From Microvirga soli (GTDB lineage: Bacteria; Pseudomonadota; Alphaproteobacteria; Rhizobiales; Beijerinckiaceae): a DNA stretch of 64,000 nucleotides. Position numbers and translations under genes: made by a program. Each line of letters begins with the position of its first letter. Position 1 is the first letter of the stretch. Shown here in pieces: positions 1 to 8,104 of this stretch. Location of the stretch: NCBI RefSeq assembly GCF_016734765.1, contig NZ_JAERQE010000028.1, forward strand, positions 1-64,000, in the 5' to 3' direction. The notes under the pieces were generated by a model, which was not told the DNA's origin, did not search any database, and saw only the letters and a list, made by a program, of their open reading frames with translations.

Positions 1-505
1 CCCGCTTTCGACACGATCCCGCTGCCTACCTGGCGGCTCTCGAACAGCAGGCCTGCCAGCTAGCTTTGCCGTCCTAGAAAAAAAGACGCTCCGGGCGGTC
101 GAGCAAGACCGGACAGATATAGCCCAGGAGCGCCGCCGCTTTCGGGTGTGGCAGCGTTTCATGGATGCCAGCCGCTTTGTGTTCCTGGAAGAGACGGGCA
201 CGGCCACCACCATGACCCGGCGCTACGGCAGGGCGCCGCGCAGGCAGCGGGTGGTCGATGCGGTGCCGCACGGACATTGGCTCATCACAACCTTTGTGGC
301 GGGCCTGCGGGAGAGCGGGATCGTCGCTCCACTCGTCGTGGACGGGCCCATGCGGGGCGAGATCTTCAAGGCTTATGTGGAGCAGATGCTGGTGTTCCTG
401 GTCTTGAGGCAGACCCAGAAAGAGTGGAAGATGCCGCCCCGGGAGTGGAGCATGGCGAAAGCCCAGTTTGCCATTCTCTTCGAAGGCCGTTTCAGGCTGA
501 GATGA
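1..505 (+). pseudogene. IS630/IS256 chimeric transposase remnant
   Basis: The frame is open from the left window edge to a TGA at 503-505. Residues encoded at about 70-390 match the catalytic half of IS630-family transposases: an LEETGTATTM-type DDE segment, RRYGRAPRRQR, then VPHGHW and PLVVDGPMRGEIF. The frame then switches without a stop, at about 390-396, to the C-terminal tail typical of IS256/Mutator transposases (WKMPPREWSMAKAQFAI). The IS630 part lacks its final DDE residue region and the IS256 part lacks its whole catalytic core, so neither can be active. This looks like one element inserted into or deleted against another. The upstream end is outside the window. Confidence 0.75.
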
Positions 506-510
506 TGAAC

Positions 511-543
511 CCGGCCCATACACGGAAATTCTGGCGGTCCCAC
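511..543 (+). repeat. Probable IS256-type terminal repeat remnant
   Basis: The bases just after the transposase stop (CGGCCCATACACGGAAATTC and on) resemble the terminal inverted repeats of IS256-family elements, which carry an AAATTCTG-like core. They sit where the right end of an IS256 copy would lie. No matching left end is visible, in keeping with a decayed fragment. From 544 to 778 I see no gene or clear signal other than the start context of the next ORF. Confidence 0.4.
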
Positions 544-778
544 GTTGCTTAGGAGCCGGCCGCTCGACGCTGTATCAAACTATAAGTTGGTGCTGACGTC
601 CCGGATCAAGGCTGTCTCCGGTCCGGTTGACGAATAGCTCGCGGCTTTCCTTGGGCATGTCTCGAGACACACTGTGCTCCGCCGGTCACATGATCTGTCT
701 CCTGAAAATCAGAACAAAGATCGAACTTGCGCGTTTATCAGCCTAAACGAGACCTGAGCCTTGTTTCCGAGGTGGCAT

Positions 779-1369
779 ATGAGTTCAAAGCGCAACCCTC
801 TCGTCTTGCCTCCCTCGCTTCCAACTGCGGCCCGCAAGCTCTTCGAGCGGTTTCCCACGCCCGCTGGGGATGACGAGCACTCATACAGGCAGCATCTCGC
901 CGATATGCTCGCAACCTTGAAGCCAAAGGATTCGATCGAGGCATTCTGGGCCAAGGACCTCGTCGATCAGACCTTAGAGATCGAGCGGCTAAGGCAGGTT
1001 GAGGCCGGACTTCTTGAGGCGCACGCTCGTAATGCGGACCGCACCCACGACGCAATCGAGAGGCAATTGGCAGAGGCATATGCCGGCCTTGCTATTTATA
1101 GCTGGGCTCAGGAGCGGGGGCTAGACCACCGGACGAATACTCCAGAGATCAGGGCACAATTTGCCAAGATCGTAGAGGAGTACCTTGCCACTGATCCTCA
1201 GAGCTCAGTCTCACAAAGTCGTCCAGCCGATCCGAATGACATCGCTCAGTCCTTTATCCACCACAGCGCCGAGCTTGATCGGATCGGGCGCACAATCGCG
1301 ATCTTGGAAGCCCGACGCCGATCGGTTCTCCAGGAACTGGAGCAGTACCGCGCGGCCCGACGCGTTTGA
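779..1369 (+). CDS. Hypothetical protein, first of three tandem genes
   Basis: This is a 196-residue soluble protein that I cannot assign a function. The ATG at 779 is chosen because GAGGTG lies a few bases upstream; an in-frame ATG at 761 has no such site. The C-terminal third is charged and helical (EARRRSVLQELEQYRAARR), a layout also seen at the end of the next gene. A middle segment (EAFWAKDLVDQTLEIERLR) also aligns by eye with the next gene (ETSFVQTIIDEIWKIQRCR). It therefore looks like a diverged paralogue. Genes of this kind are common as accessory ORFs in Rhizobiales, next to mobile DNA as here. Confidence 0.6.
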   Translation: MSSKRNPLVLPPSLPTAARKLFERFPTPAGDDEHSYRQHLADMLATLKPKDSIEAFWAKDLVDQTLEIERLRQVEAGLLEAHARNADRTHDAIERQLAEAYAGLAIYSWAQERGLDHRTNTPEIRAQFAKIVEEYLATDPQSSVSQSRPADPNDIAQSFIHHSAELDRIGRTIAILEARRRSVLQELEQYRAARRV

Positions 1370-1457
1370 GCCCGCAAGGCAGGGAGAAGCCGCGCCTCAT
1401 CCATGGAACCTGCCGCGTCGTAATGACGGCAGATGGTACAGCACGAGAGCCTTCCCG

Positions 1458-2117
1458 ATGACCCGCACCCGTTTGCGTACCAACCCTTGGCGGAGATCCG
1501 TGGCATCTGCAGCAGGCTTGACGCTCGCCCAGGGCGAGGATCACAAGGCTTATCAGGCGCTTCACCAAGCGATCACTGCCGATACCAGGCCATGTGATGC
1601 CATCGAGACTTCGTTCGTTCAAACCATCATCGATGAGATCTGGAAGATCCAACGTTGCCGGATGATCGAGGCGTGCCTGTTGGCGGGTCCCAAACAGGAA
1701 GATGCGAGCCAAACCGCGACAGCCATGCTGACGTCTATCCGCCAACCCGCCGGGCTACCCGAAGGCCAGGGCACAGCACCGCGCCGTAGCAAGCCAATAT
1801 CGGCATCCGAGGCAGATCGCGCTGCAGCACGGACGACGCTTCTCGCTTCCTATCAGAAGCACGGCGCGTCCCTGGAACAGATTGTTCGCCAGCGAACCCG
1901 CGCCGAGGCTCTGCGCGACGCAGCAATCCGAGATCTTGAATGGTACCGGAACTCAACCCTGCACCATGCGGAGGAGGAGATTGAGGACGCCGAGTTTACT
2001 GAGGTTACAGTCGATGGGATCAATCCGGAAACAAGAGGCCAACCGGCGCAACGCCCAGAACAGCACCGGTCCCCGCAGTCCAACCGGGCGCGCTCGCGCA
2101 AGCCGCAACGCCCTTAA
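1458..2117 (+). CDS. Hypothetical protein, second tandem paralogue
   Basis: The predicted product has 219 residues and no assigned function. Its core (LAQGEDHKAYQALHQ, then DEIWKIQRCRMIEACLL) resembles the family that usually carries an N-terminal NARxSTGPRT..ALKHGL motif. That motif is missing here but present in the next gene. The C-terminal helix (RAEALRDAAIRDLEWYRN) parallels the preceding gene. The frame stays open upstream to 1185 inside the previous gene. I chose 1458 because it lies beyond that overlap, although the ribosome binding site is weak. The last 104 bases overlap the next gene in another frame, which suggests a decayed or frameshifted junction. Confidence 0.5.
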   Translation: MTRTRLRTNPWRRSVASAAGLTLAQGEDHKAYQALHQAITADTRPCDAIETSFVQTIIDEIWKIQRCRMIEACLLAGPKQEDASQTATAMLTSIRQPAGLPEGQGTAPRRSKPISASEADRAAARTTLLASYQKHGASLEQIVRQRTRAEALRDAAIRDLEWYRNSTLHHAEEEIEDAEFTEVTVDGINPETRGQPAQRPEQHRSPQSNRARSRKPQRP

Positions 2118-2505
2118 GCATGGACTCGCGGCCGCAGGCCGGGACCCTACCCATGCCAGCATCGTCGGAGAGCTCGTGCAGGATCTGCTCGGCGAGTTGG
2201 AGACAACCCAAGAGCAGTCGCCGGAACTTCTCCCGATTATCGAAGCAGAAATCGACCTGTTGCGTGCGCGTTCCATCCGGGCAAGCCTGCTGCAGGATCT
2301 TGTGAACCAGATGAAGGAGGACGCTCCCGATGGGTGCGTGGCGGCCTTGCTGGACCAATTGAACCGTGCCGATCGCTACGAGCGCCGCGCCCTCTCACGC
2401 CGCAAGTTCGCGGTGCGTGATCTGACTAGGTCTTTGAGTGAGCCGTCGGTGTCCTCCTCCGCTGCCGCCGAAGGCAGGCGGCTCCTGAGCCGGAGTCCGG
2501 CCTGA
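2014..2505 (+). CDS. ALKHGL-motif hypothetical protein, third tandem copy
   Basis: This 163-residue protein begins with a basic segment (KQEANRRNAQNSTGPRSPTG) followed by SRNALKHGL. That pair is the hallmark of a widespread, uncharacterised alphaproteobacterial family often found near insertion sequences. A helical region follows (LLPIIEAEIDLLRARSIRAS), then a Ser/Ala-rich tail. The start at 2014 captures the motif but overlaps the upstream gene by 104 bases. An alternative is that this gene and the one before it were a single gene, now split by a frameshift. The biochemical role is unknown. Confidence 0.55.
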   Translation: MGSIRKQEANRRNAQNSTGPRSPTGRARASRNALKHGLAAAGRDPTHASIVGELVQDLLGELETTQEQSPELLPIIEAEIDLLRARSIRASLLQDLVNQMKEDAPDGCVAALLDQLNRADRYERRALSRRKFAVRDLTRSLSEPSVSSSAAAEGRRLLSRSPA

Positions 2506-2572
2506 GGCATTGCCGAACCCGCCCCGGCGCCCCGTGGATCGAGAGCATGCATTGACCAGCACCAGGCGCATC

Positions 2573-2613
2573 TTGAACTGCACTGAAAGAGGTATATACT
2601 TATGTGTATATAC
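2573..2613 (+). promoter_or_regulatory. vapBC promoter and autoregulatory operator
   Basis: TTGAAC at 2573-2578 and TATACT at 2595-2600 form a sigma-70 promoter with a 16-base spacer. The self-complementary octamer GTATATAC occurs twice, at 2592-2599 and 2606-2613, the first copy overlapping the -10 box. This is the expected layout for VapB binding sites that repress the toxin-antitoxin operon. The operator role is inferred from position and symmetry. Confidence 0.7.
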
Positions 2614-2624
2614 GGGGGGTCAAG

Positions 2625-2843
2625 ATGGCCACTGCAAAGGTTTTCCAGTCCGGCAACAGTCAAGCTGTTAGATTACCAAAGCAGTTTCGGCTGACCAGTG
2701 ATGAGGTCGAGATCTATTGGCGGGGCGACGAAATCGTCCTGCGGGAGAAACCCAGAACTCTGGCCCGCGCGTTCGAATTGCTGTGTGATCTTCCGGACGT
2801 CGAGCGTGAGGATGGTCCGCCGCAGGAGCGCGAGGGGCTCTGA
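2625..2843 (+). CDS. vapB: VapB-family antitoxin (AbrB/SpoVT fold)
   Basis: This 72-residue antitoxin has the N-terminal swapped-hairpin motif of AbrB-like VapB proteins (KVFQSGNSQAVRLPKQFRL), which binds DNA as a dimer. The acidic C-terminal tail would wrap the VapC toxin and block its active site. The ATG at 2625 follows a GGGGGGT ribosome binding site; an upstream ATG at 2604 lies inside the operator. The stop overlaps the vapC start (TGATG), so the two genes are translationally coupled. The twin GTATATAC sites upstream suggest autoregulation. Confidence 0.88.
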   Translation: MATAKVFQSGNSQAVRLPKQFRLTSDEVEIYWRGDEIVLREKPRTLARAFELLCDLPDVEREDGPPQEREGL

Positions 2844-3256
2844 TGGCTCGACCCCGTTATCTTCTCGACACCAACATCTGCATCTACATTCGCCGGGAGC
2901 GGCCGCAAGCTGTCATGGAGCGCTTTAAGATACTGCCTCCCGGCTCGACGGCGATCTCCGTCATTACCTTCGGTGAACTGGCCTATGGGGTTCGGAAAAG
3001 CCCAGATCCCCACAAGGCCATGATGATCTTGGAAGAGCTGATAGCCCTGATCCCGGTCCTGCCGATGGCCGCTGATGCGGCCGAGACCTATGGGACCATC
3101 CGATCCGATCTGGCTGGTCGCGGCGAATTGATCGGCAACAACGATCTCTGGATCGCCGCCCATGCCAAGAGCCTCGAGATGATCTTGGTTACCAACAATG
3201 AGAAGGAGTTTCAGCGGGTGGATGGCCTCACAATCGAAAACTGGGCTAAGGGATAA
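2843..3256 (+). CDS. vapC: VapC-family PIN-domain RNase toxin
   Basis: This 137-residue toxin shows all the expected PIN-domain acidic residues: D9 in LLDTN, E45 in ITFGEL, D101 in NNDLWIAAHA, and the final TNNEKEF segment. PIN toxins of the VapC type cleave tRNA or rRNA with Mg2+ when the antitoxin is lost. Length and motifs are normal, so it should be functional. Its ATG overlaps the vapB stop by one base, giving a classic antitoxin-toxin operon. Its place next to transposase debris fits an accessory island that the module may help to keep. Confidence 0.9.
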   Translation: MARPRYLLDTNICIYIRRERPQAVMERFKILPPGSTAISVITFGELAYGVRKSPDPHKAMMILEELIALIPVLPMAADAAETYGTIRSDLAGRGELIGNNDLWIAAHAKSLEMILVTNNEKEFQRVDGLTIENWAKG

Positions 3257-3320
3257 TCGTCTGGGATTGCCGCTGCGCTCGTGGGATTGCGGCAGGCGAA
3301 CCTGTTGATGAGACGGAGCG

Positions 3321-3704
3321 TTATCGCCGTGGCACGATGGTACCGTCTATCTTCTTCTTCCAACGGCTCTGTCTTCCGCAGGGGAGGGGGCGTTTGGTCT
3401 TTGCAGCGCCCAGATGCTGGATCTTCTGCCGTTTGGCTTTGGCAGCACGATGATGATCGTTGCGCGTCTTGGCCGCTGCACACGACTCGTGCGCAGGGCC
3501 CATGTTGTCGGGCTCGTCCGCGCCTCCCAGTTCCAGCGCCCGAATGTGCTCGATGATCCAGCGCTCGCGAACACCATCAATGCGTCGCTCGCAGAGCACA
3601 CAGATCCCTTTGGCCCTTTCCCAAATGGCAAGCCGCACTCGTGGCGAGAGCCGAGACCTTTGGGTCGTCCCGAGTTCTGATGGTTCAACAAGAGGCATCC
3701 CCAC
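3321..3704 (-). CDS. HNH endonuclease
   Basis: This is a 127-residue HNH nuclease. A zinc-binding CxxC pair (C35, C38) precedes the catalytic EHIRALELGG segment (H53) and the closing DNMGPAHESCAAAKT segment (N67, H72, C75), as in bacterial McrA-like HNH proteins. The basic C-terminal tail could bind DNA. There is no adjacent methylase or phage gene to point to restriction, so the substrate is unknown. It is convergent with vapC and lies 5 bases downstream of the next minus-strand gene, so the two may share a transcript. Confidence 0.8.
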   Translation of the reverse strand: MGMPLVEPSELGTTQRSRLSPRVRLAIWERAKGICVLCERRIDGVRERWIIEHIRALELGGADEPDNMGPAHESCAAAKTRNDHHRAAKAKRQKIQHLGAAKTKRPLPCGRQSRWKKKIDGTIVPRR

Positions 3705-3709
3705 AATCC

Positions 3710-4285
3710 TCAGTCGTTGACGGCATCAGGAGGGGCTTTGTCCGCTGCCAGGGCCGGTGCGCTGTCCTTCTGCTCTTCGGCCAGTGAGCTGGTGCTGCCA
3801 TCGACCTCATACGGAACGAGCCGAACCCGCAGCCCGACTGAGGCGACGGTGAGCCCTGGGAAGGCATGAGGCGCGGACAGCAACGCGGCATCGAGGGTCT
3901 GGCTTGCAGAGGGGCCATCGCACTCTTGACGAGCCTGACCGGTTTCGCCGTCCTGGTCCCTGCCCGGTGGGGCCGAAGGCAGCTCCCGAGACGGCCAAGC
4001 GTCCACAAGGTCAAGCACGCGGTCTGCACGACGGACGAGATCAGCCGTCGTTCTGGGATCCAATCCGAAGCGCTGGGTGAGCGGATCCTGCAGCAACAGC
4101 GCAAGGTCCCGGATCAGGCGGATCAGGAGATCGCAATCGCGGCATGTGCGCAGAGCCGCGTCTTCGGCGGCGTTGCTGTCACGGGCAATTAGAGCCTCAA
4201 CAACGGCGCGAGCCGAGCGGATGGCATACCGAAGTTCAGTATGTAGATGTAAGGGATGAGTGGATGGACCTCGACCATCATTCAT
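3710..4285 (-). CDS. Hypothetical protein behind a double palindrome
   Basis: I do not recognise this 191-residue protein. The N-terminal half is helical, with a DCDLLIRLIRDLALLLQDPL stretch. The middle is Pro/Gly/Asp-rich and probably disordered. The start at 4285 is supported by GGGAGG a few bases upstream on the minus strand, although the frame extends to 4504. No membrane segment or known DNA-binding motif is evident. It precedes the HNH gene on the same strand and has a strong, probably repressed promoter. Confidence 0.6.
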   Translation of the reverse strand: MNDGRGPSTHPLHLHTELRYAIRSARAVVEALIARDSNAAEDAALRTCRDCDLLIRLIRDLALLLQDPLTQRFGLDPRTTADLVRRADRVLDLVDAWPSRELPSAPPGRDQDGETGQARQECDGPSASQTLDAALLSAPHAFPGLTVASVGLRVRLVPYEVDGSTSSLAEEQKDSAPALAADKAPPDAVND

Positions 4286-4306
4286 GCTGGAACCTCCCAA
4301 ACAGAT

Positions 4307-4341
4307 AATTAACGATATAACGTTAATTGACGTTACGTCAA
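4307..4341 (-). promoter_or_regulatory. Promoter overlapped by two palindromes
   Basis: On the minus strand TTGACG (4341-4336) and TATATC, 16 bases apart, form a promoter for the gene at 3710-4285. Two perfect inverted repeats overlie it: TTGACG-TTA-CGTCAA at 4327-4341, and AATTAACG/CGTTAATT with arms at 4307-4314 and 4321-4328. They share two bases. The arrangement suggests tight repression, possibly by two dimers side by side. The repressor is unknown and is not obviously encoded next door. Confidence 0.6.
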
Positions 4342-4581
4342 CTGCCGGTCGGGTGAAAGGTTCCGTTGAGCCGATGGAGGCTCCTGCCTTCTTGCCTCTG
4401 AGTGCCTGATCTCGTTGTTGTGCGTTGAGAGATCGTAAACCGGTTTTGGCAGAACGAAGCCAAATGCACCTGCCGTGGTCACTCTGTGATTCGACATGCT
4501 GCAATGCCTGAACCCAGCTGATCTTTTCTTCGGCTTACGTGTTGTGCCTCCGGTGGCACCAGCAGGAAGATCGGAGAGGGA

Positions 4582-5529
4582 ATGGCGGCTAACGGGGATA
4601 TTTTGGATTGTCTGATCGTCGGCGGCGGGCCGGCGGGGCTGACGACGGCGTTGTATCTGGCTCGTTTCAAGCGCCGCTTCACAGTGGTGGACAGCGGGAC
4701 GCCCCGGGCGGCTTGGATCCCGACGAGCCACAACATTCCCGTTTTCGCTGAGGGGATCTCCGGCAGGGATATCCTCGCCCGAGCCCAGGCCAATCTCGAG
4801 CAGTATGGAGCCAGAATCCAGGCGGGGCGTGTCACAGGCTTAAGCAAGCAGCCCGACCGTTTCATTGCCGTGGTGGAGGGCAATGACGGCTCCACGGCCC
4901 AGGTCGCCGCGCGCCGGGTGGTGCTCGCCACGGGAGCGGTCGATATCGAGCCCGACCTGCCGGACGTGCCCAATGCCGTCCAGCGCGGCCTCGTCCGCTA
5001 CTGCCCAATCTGCGACGGCTACGAATCCCGCGACCGGAAGATCGCCGTCATCGCCTATGGGGCTCATGGCATCGGGGAGGCGGTCTTCATCGCCCGCACC
5101 TATTCCCAGGATGTGACCTTGCTGACGTTGGGTCAGAACCTGGAACTCGACCCTGAGCAGCAGGGGAGGCTCGAAGAGCACGGGATCAAGGTGGTCGAGG
5201 CTCCGGTCGAGTCTCTTGCCCTAGAGAACGACCGGATCTCCGCCGTGAATGTCGCCGGCAAGGAGCATCGCTTCGACGTGCTTTATTCGGCACTCGGGCT
5301 CAAGTATCGCTCAGATCTCGCCATCGCCTTAGGCGCCGAGCACGACCCGACGGGCAGCCTGATCGTCGACAGCCATTGCCAGACCACGGTCAAAGGCCTC
5401 TATGCGGCCGGTGACATTGTGCGGGGGCTCGACCAGATCGTGGTTGGCATGAGCCATGCGGCGGTGGCGGCCACCCACGTTCACAACCATTGCGAACTGC
5501 CCACCGAGGACGAGCCCGGCGGCGCGTAA
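4582..5529 (+). CDS. Thioredoxin reductase-like FAD/NAD(P) oxidoreductase
   Basis: This 315-residue flavoprotein has an N-terminal FAD motif (VGGGPAGLTTALYLARFKRR), a redox-active CPIC pair at C141/C144 followed by DGYE, an NAD(P)-binding stretch near residues 150-180, and a C-terminal FAD segment (GLYAAGDIVRGLDQ). Thioredoxin reductases usually have CATC or CPVC. CPIC-DGYE proteins form a related branch whose partner is often unknown. Canonical TrxB is therefore only one possibility. The gene stands alone and is convergent with the esterase gene that ends 10 bases beyond it. Confidence 0.8.
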   Translation: MAANGDILDCLIVGGGPAGLTTALYLARFKRRFTVVDSGTPRAAWIPTSHNIPVFAEGISGRDILARAQANLEQYGARIQAGRVTGLSKQPDRFIAVVEGNDGSTAQVAARRVVLATGAVDIEPDLPDVPNAVQRGLVRYCPICDGYESRDRKIAVIAYGAHGIGEAVFIARTYSQDVTLLTLGQNLELDPEQQGRLEEHGIKVVEAPVESLALENDRISAVNVAGKEHRFDVLYSALGLKYRSDLAIALGAEHDPTGSLIVDSHCQTTVKGLYAAGDIVRGLDQIVVGMSHAAVAATHVHNHCELPTEDEPGGA

Positions 5530-5538
5530 GCCCCGCCC

Positions 5539-6558
5539 TTAAGTCAGCGCCTTCGCCAGAAGCGGCAGGCTGATGTCCATCCGGTAATCGACAGAGGAAT
5601 GGTCGTCGTGGAATTCCTCGTAGGTGTGGGTGATGCCTGCGGCCTCAAGTTTCCGCCGCATGATCCGTGAACCATAGACCATGTTGTATTGGTCGATGTC
5701 GCCGCAATCGATGTAGAAGGCCTTGAGTCCGCGCAGGTTCGCCTGGTGCTTCGCGTCGTCCACCATGCGCAGCGGGTCCCAGCGCAGCCAATTGGCCCAG
5801 CGCTCCTCGATGATCTCGCAGGTCTCAAGATCGACCGGCAGGCGGATGCCGTAGAACTGGCTCGGGTCGGGGTCGAAGCTCGCCGCCTGGGCGAGCAGCA
5901 TCAGGGTGTGCCAGTCCTTGTCCTTTGCCTTGGGTCCGGCCTCGAACTTGTGCATGAAGGCCTCGATGGACATGCCGTGATCGACCAGATGGCGGAGCGC
6001 TCCGGCGAATTCACCCAGGTGATAGAGGTATTCGAATCCCACATCGCCTGAATGCGAGGCCGCGGCTGACCAGACGGAGCCGCCATGGCGAAGCGCATGC
6101 ACCATGCTGCCGTACCCGCCCGAACTCTTGCCGAACACGCCCCGATGTCCGTTGCCGCCGCAGCTGAAGCGCTCCTCGACGAGGGGCAGCATCTCGCGGA
6201 TCAGGAAAGTCTCCCAGAGGCCCATGGCGGAGCTGTCGACATATTGGTTGCCGCCAAGGCGCGTGAAGCAGTCGGGGAAGGCCACTACGACCGGCGGCAT
6301 GGCGCCGGTGCCGATCAGCCGGTCCAGGCGCTCGGGCACGCTCTCGCCGTAGTTCTTCCAGTTGGTGTGGGCGGGGCCGCCAGCCGTATAGCCGACGAGA
6401 TCGACGAGGAGCGGCAGGTCCCGGCCATCGTGGCCCGCAGGGACATAGACGTCTATCCGGCGCCGGGAGGGATCACCGAGCAGGTTACCTTTAAGGCAAT
6501 CGCTCTCGATCCAGAGGCTGTGCACCGTGCCTGTGGGTAAGTCATGGTCCCTGCGCAT
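5539..6558 (-). CDS. Enterochelin-esterase-like alpha/beta hydrolase
   Basis: This 339-residue serine hydrolase belongs to the putative esterase family (PF00756, esterase D/Fes/antigen 85 group). The nucleophile elbow is GKSSG with S145. A conserved HDDHSS stretch near the C-terminus supplies the likely catalytic histidine. No signal peptide is visible, so it should be cytoplasmic. Substrates in this family range from siderophore esters to S-formylglutathione. Nothing nearby fixes the choice, and no siderophore genes are present. It is divergent from the permease gene that starts at 6736. Confidence 0.75.
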   Translation of the reverse strand: MRRDHDLPTGTVHSLWIESDCLKGNLLGDPSRRRIDVYVPAGHDGRDLPLLVDLVGYTAGGPAHTNWKNYGESVPERLDRLIGTGAMPPVVVAFPDCFTRLGGNQYVDSSAMGLWETFLIREMLPLVEERFSCGGNGHRGVFGKSSGGYGSMVHALRHGGSVWSAAASHSGDVGFEYLYHLGEFAGALRHLVDHGMSIEAFMHKFEAGPKAKDKDWHTLMLLAQAASFDPDPSQFYGIRLPVDLETCEIIEERWANWLRWDPLRMVDDAKHQANLRGLKAFYIDCGDIDQYNMVYGSRIMRRKLEAAGITHTYEEFHDDHSSVDYRMDISLPLLAKALT

Positions 6559-6591
6559 CGTGATCCCTCGCGAGGTTTATTGTCCGAGATT

Positions 6592-6608
6592 TGCCGTTCA
6601 AAACGGCA
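6592..6608. promoter_or_regulatory. Short palindrome between esterase and permease genes
   Basis: TGCCGTT-CAA-AACGGCA is a perfect inverted repeat in the 177-base gap between two divergent genes, 34 bases from the esterase start. It could be a regulator site. This is symmetry only, with no known match. Confidence 0.3.
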
Positions 6609-6735
6609 CTTGTCCAGAATCTGGGTCATCGCGCCGGTTAATAAGTCCTTATCGCACCTAGCCATTCCACAGGCGCTAAGTCTACGGTGCAGCCCCAGGT
6701 AACAGAGTGAAGACGTCATACTTGGGGGTGTAATC

Positions 6736-8067
6736 ATGACCGACAGTTTCCTGCCGCGATGGAGCTTGAAGACCGAAGGGGTCATCATGCCGGACGAGCG
6801 GCTGCCGACCGGCCAGATGGTGGTCGTCGGCCTGCAGCACGTGGTGGCGATGTTCGGCGCAACCGTGCTGGCACCGATCCTGATGGGCTTCGATCCAAAC
6901 GTCTCAATCCTGTTCTCCGGCATTGCGACGCTGATCTTCTTCGTCGTGGTCGGTGGCCGCGTGCCGAGCTATCTCGGCTCTAGCTTCGCCTTCATCGGTC
7001 CCGTCCTCGTCGCGACCGGCGCGAGCGTGGGCAGCCCCAATCCCAACATTCCCCTGGCGCTCGGCGGCATCATCGCGGCCGGTGCGCTCTATTTCCTCAT
7101 CGGCCTCGTGGTGCAAATGGCGGGACACCGCTGGATCGAGCGCCTCATGCCGCCGGTGGTGACGGGTGCCATCGTGGCCGCCATCGGTCTCGTGCTTGCG
7201 CCGATTGCGATCAACAGCGCCTCTGGGGTTACGCCCGACAACCAGAACGGCAGCGACTTCGCCCGCTGGATCGCGCTTGCCACCGTGGTGGCGGTTGGTC
7301 TCGTGGCGGTCTATGCCCCCGGGATGTGGCGCCGCCTGCCGGTGCTGGTCGGCGGAGTGCTCGGCTACCTGATCTACTTCATCTGCGCGAACCTGCTGGG
7401 CCTCGGCCAGCCGATCGACTTTGCGAAGATCGGGGCGGCGGCTTGGTTCGGCCTGCCATCCTTCCAGAGCCCCGTCTTCGACGTGCGCGCTATCAGCCTG
7501 ATCGCCCCAGTGGCGGTGATCCTGGTTGCCGAGAACCTCGGACACATCAAGGCTATCGGGGCGATGACGGGTCGCAACCTTGATCCCTATCTCGGCCGCG
7601 CCTTCATGGGCGACGGCATTGCCACCATGCTGTCAGGGGCTTCCGGCGGCACGGGCATGACCACCTATGCCGAGAACATGGGCGTGATGGCCGTGACCCG
7701 GATCTATTCCACGCTGGTCTTCCTCATCGCCGCGGCCTTCGCGCTGCTGCTCGGCCTTTCCCCTAAGTTCGGCGCCTTTATCGGCACGATCCCCGGGCCT
7801 GTGCTCGGCGGCCTCTCCATTGTGGTCTTCGGCCTCATCGCCGCGACCGCCGGGCGGATCTGGGTGGAGAACCGGGTCGACTTCTCGAACCCGCGCAACC
7901 TGATCACGGTGGCGGTGGCGTTGGTCCTGGGCGCCGGCAACTTCAAGCTGAACGTGGCTGGCTTCACCCTGGACGGCATCGGGACGGCGACCTTCGGGGC
8001 CATCATCCTCTACCATCTCCTGAACATGACATCGAGCACGGCAGAACGCACCGAGACCGTGCACTAG
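6736..8067 (+). CDS. Uracil/xanthine permease, NCS2 family (RutG/UraA-like)
   Basis: This 443-residue inner-membrane transporter has about 14 hydrophobic segments. It carries the NCS2 motifs VAENLGHIKAIGAMTGRNLD (substrate-binding Glu in TM8) and SGASGGTGMTTYAENMGVMA (TM10). The N-terminal region (PRWSLKTEGVIMPDERLPTG) and AMFGATVLAPILMGFDPN match the uracil permeases RutG and UraA, which import uracil with protons. The start at 6736 follows GGGGGTG and retains the family's normal N-terminus. No rut catabolic genes are nearby. A strong terminator follows at once. Confidence 0.85.
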   Translation: MTDSFLPRWSLKTEGVIMPDERLPTGQMVVVGLQHVVAMFGATVLAPILMGFDPNVSILFSGIATLIFFVVVGGRVPSYLGSSFAFIGPVLVATGASVGSPNPNIPLALGGIIAAGALYFLIGLVVQMAGHRWIERLMPPVVTGAIVAAIGLVLAPIAINSASGVTPDNQNGSDFARWIALATVVAVGLVAVYAPGMWRRLPVLVGGVLGYLIYFICANLLGLGQPIDFAKIGAAAWFGLPSFQSPVFDVRAISLIAPVAVILVAENLGHIKAIGAMTGRNLDPYLGRAFMGDGIATMLSGASGGTGMTTYAENMGVMAVTRIYSTLVFLIAAAFALLLGLSPKFGAFIGTIPGPVLGGLSIVVFGLIAATAGRIWVENRVDFSNPRNLITVAVALVLGAGNFKLNVAGFTLDGIGTATFGAIILYHLLNMTSSTAERTETVH

Positions 8068-8079
8068 CCAGCAATCCCA

Positions 8080-8104
8080 GGAACACGCTTTTAAAGCCCG
8101 CGTT
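8080..8104 (+). promoter_or_regulatory. EcfG-type promoter for the SDR gene
   Basis: GGAAC at 8080-8084, 16 bases, then CGTT at 8101-8104 match the alphaproteobacterial EcfG consensus exactly. The -10 element lies inside the terminator hairpin of the upstream permease gene, and the next gene starts 88 bases on. An EcfG-type promoter would place the SDR gene in the general stress regulon. Confidence 0.6.

Noticed and set aside
4339..4364. GGAAC-N16-AGTT on the minus strand upstream of the unknown gene at 3710-4285
   Set aside because: The -10 has A for C and the sigma-70 promoter explains the gene better.
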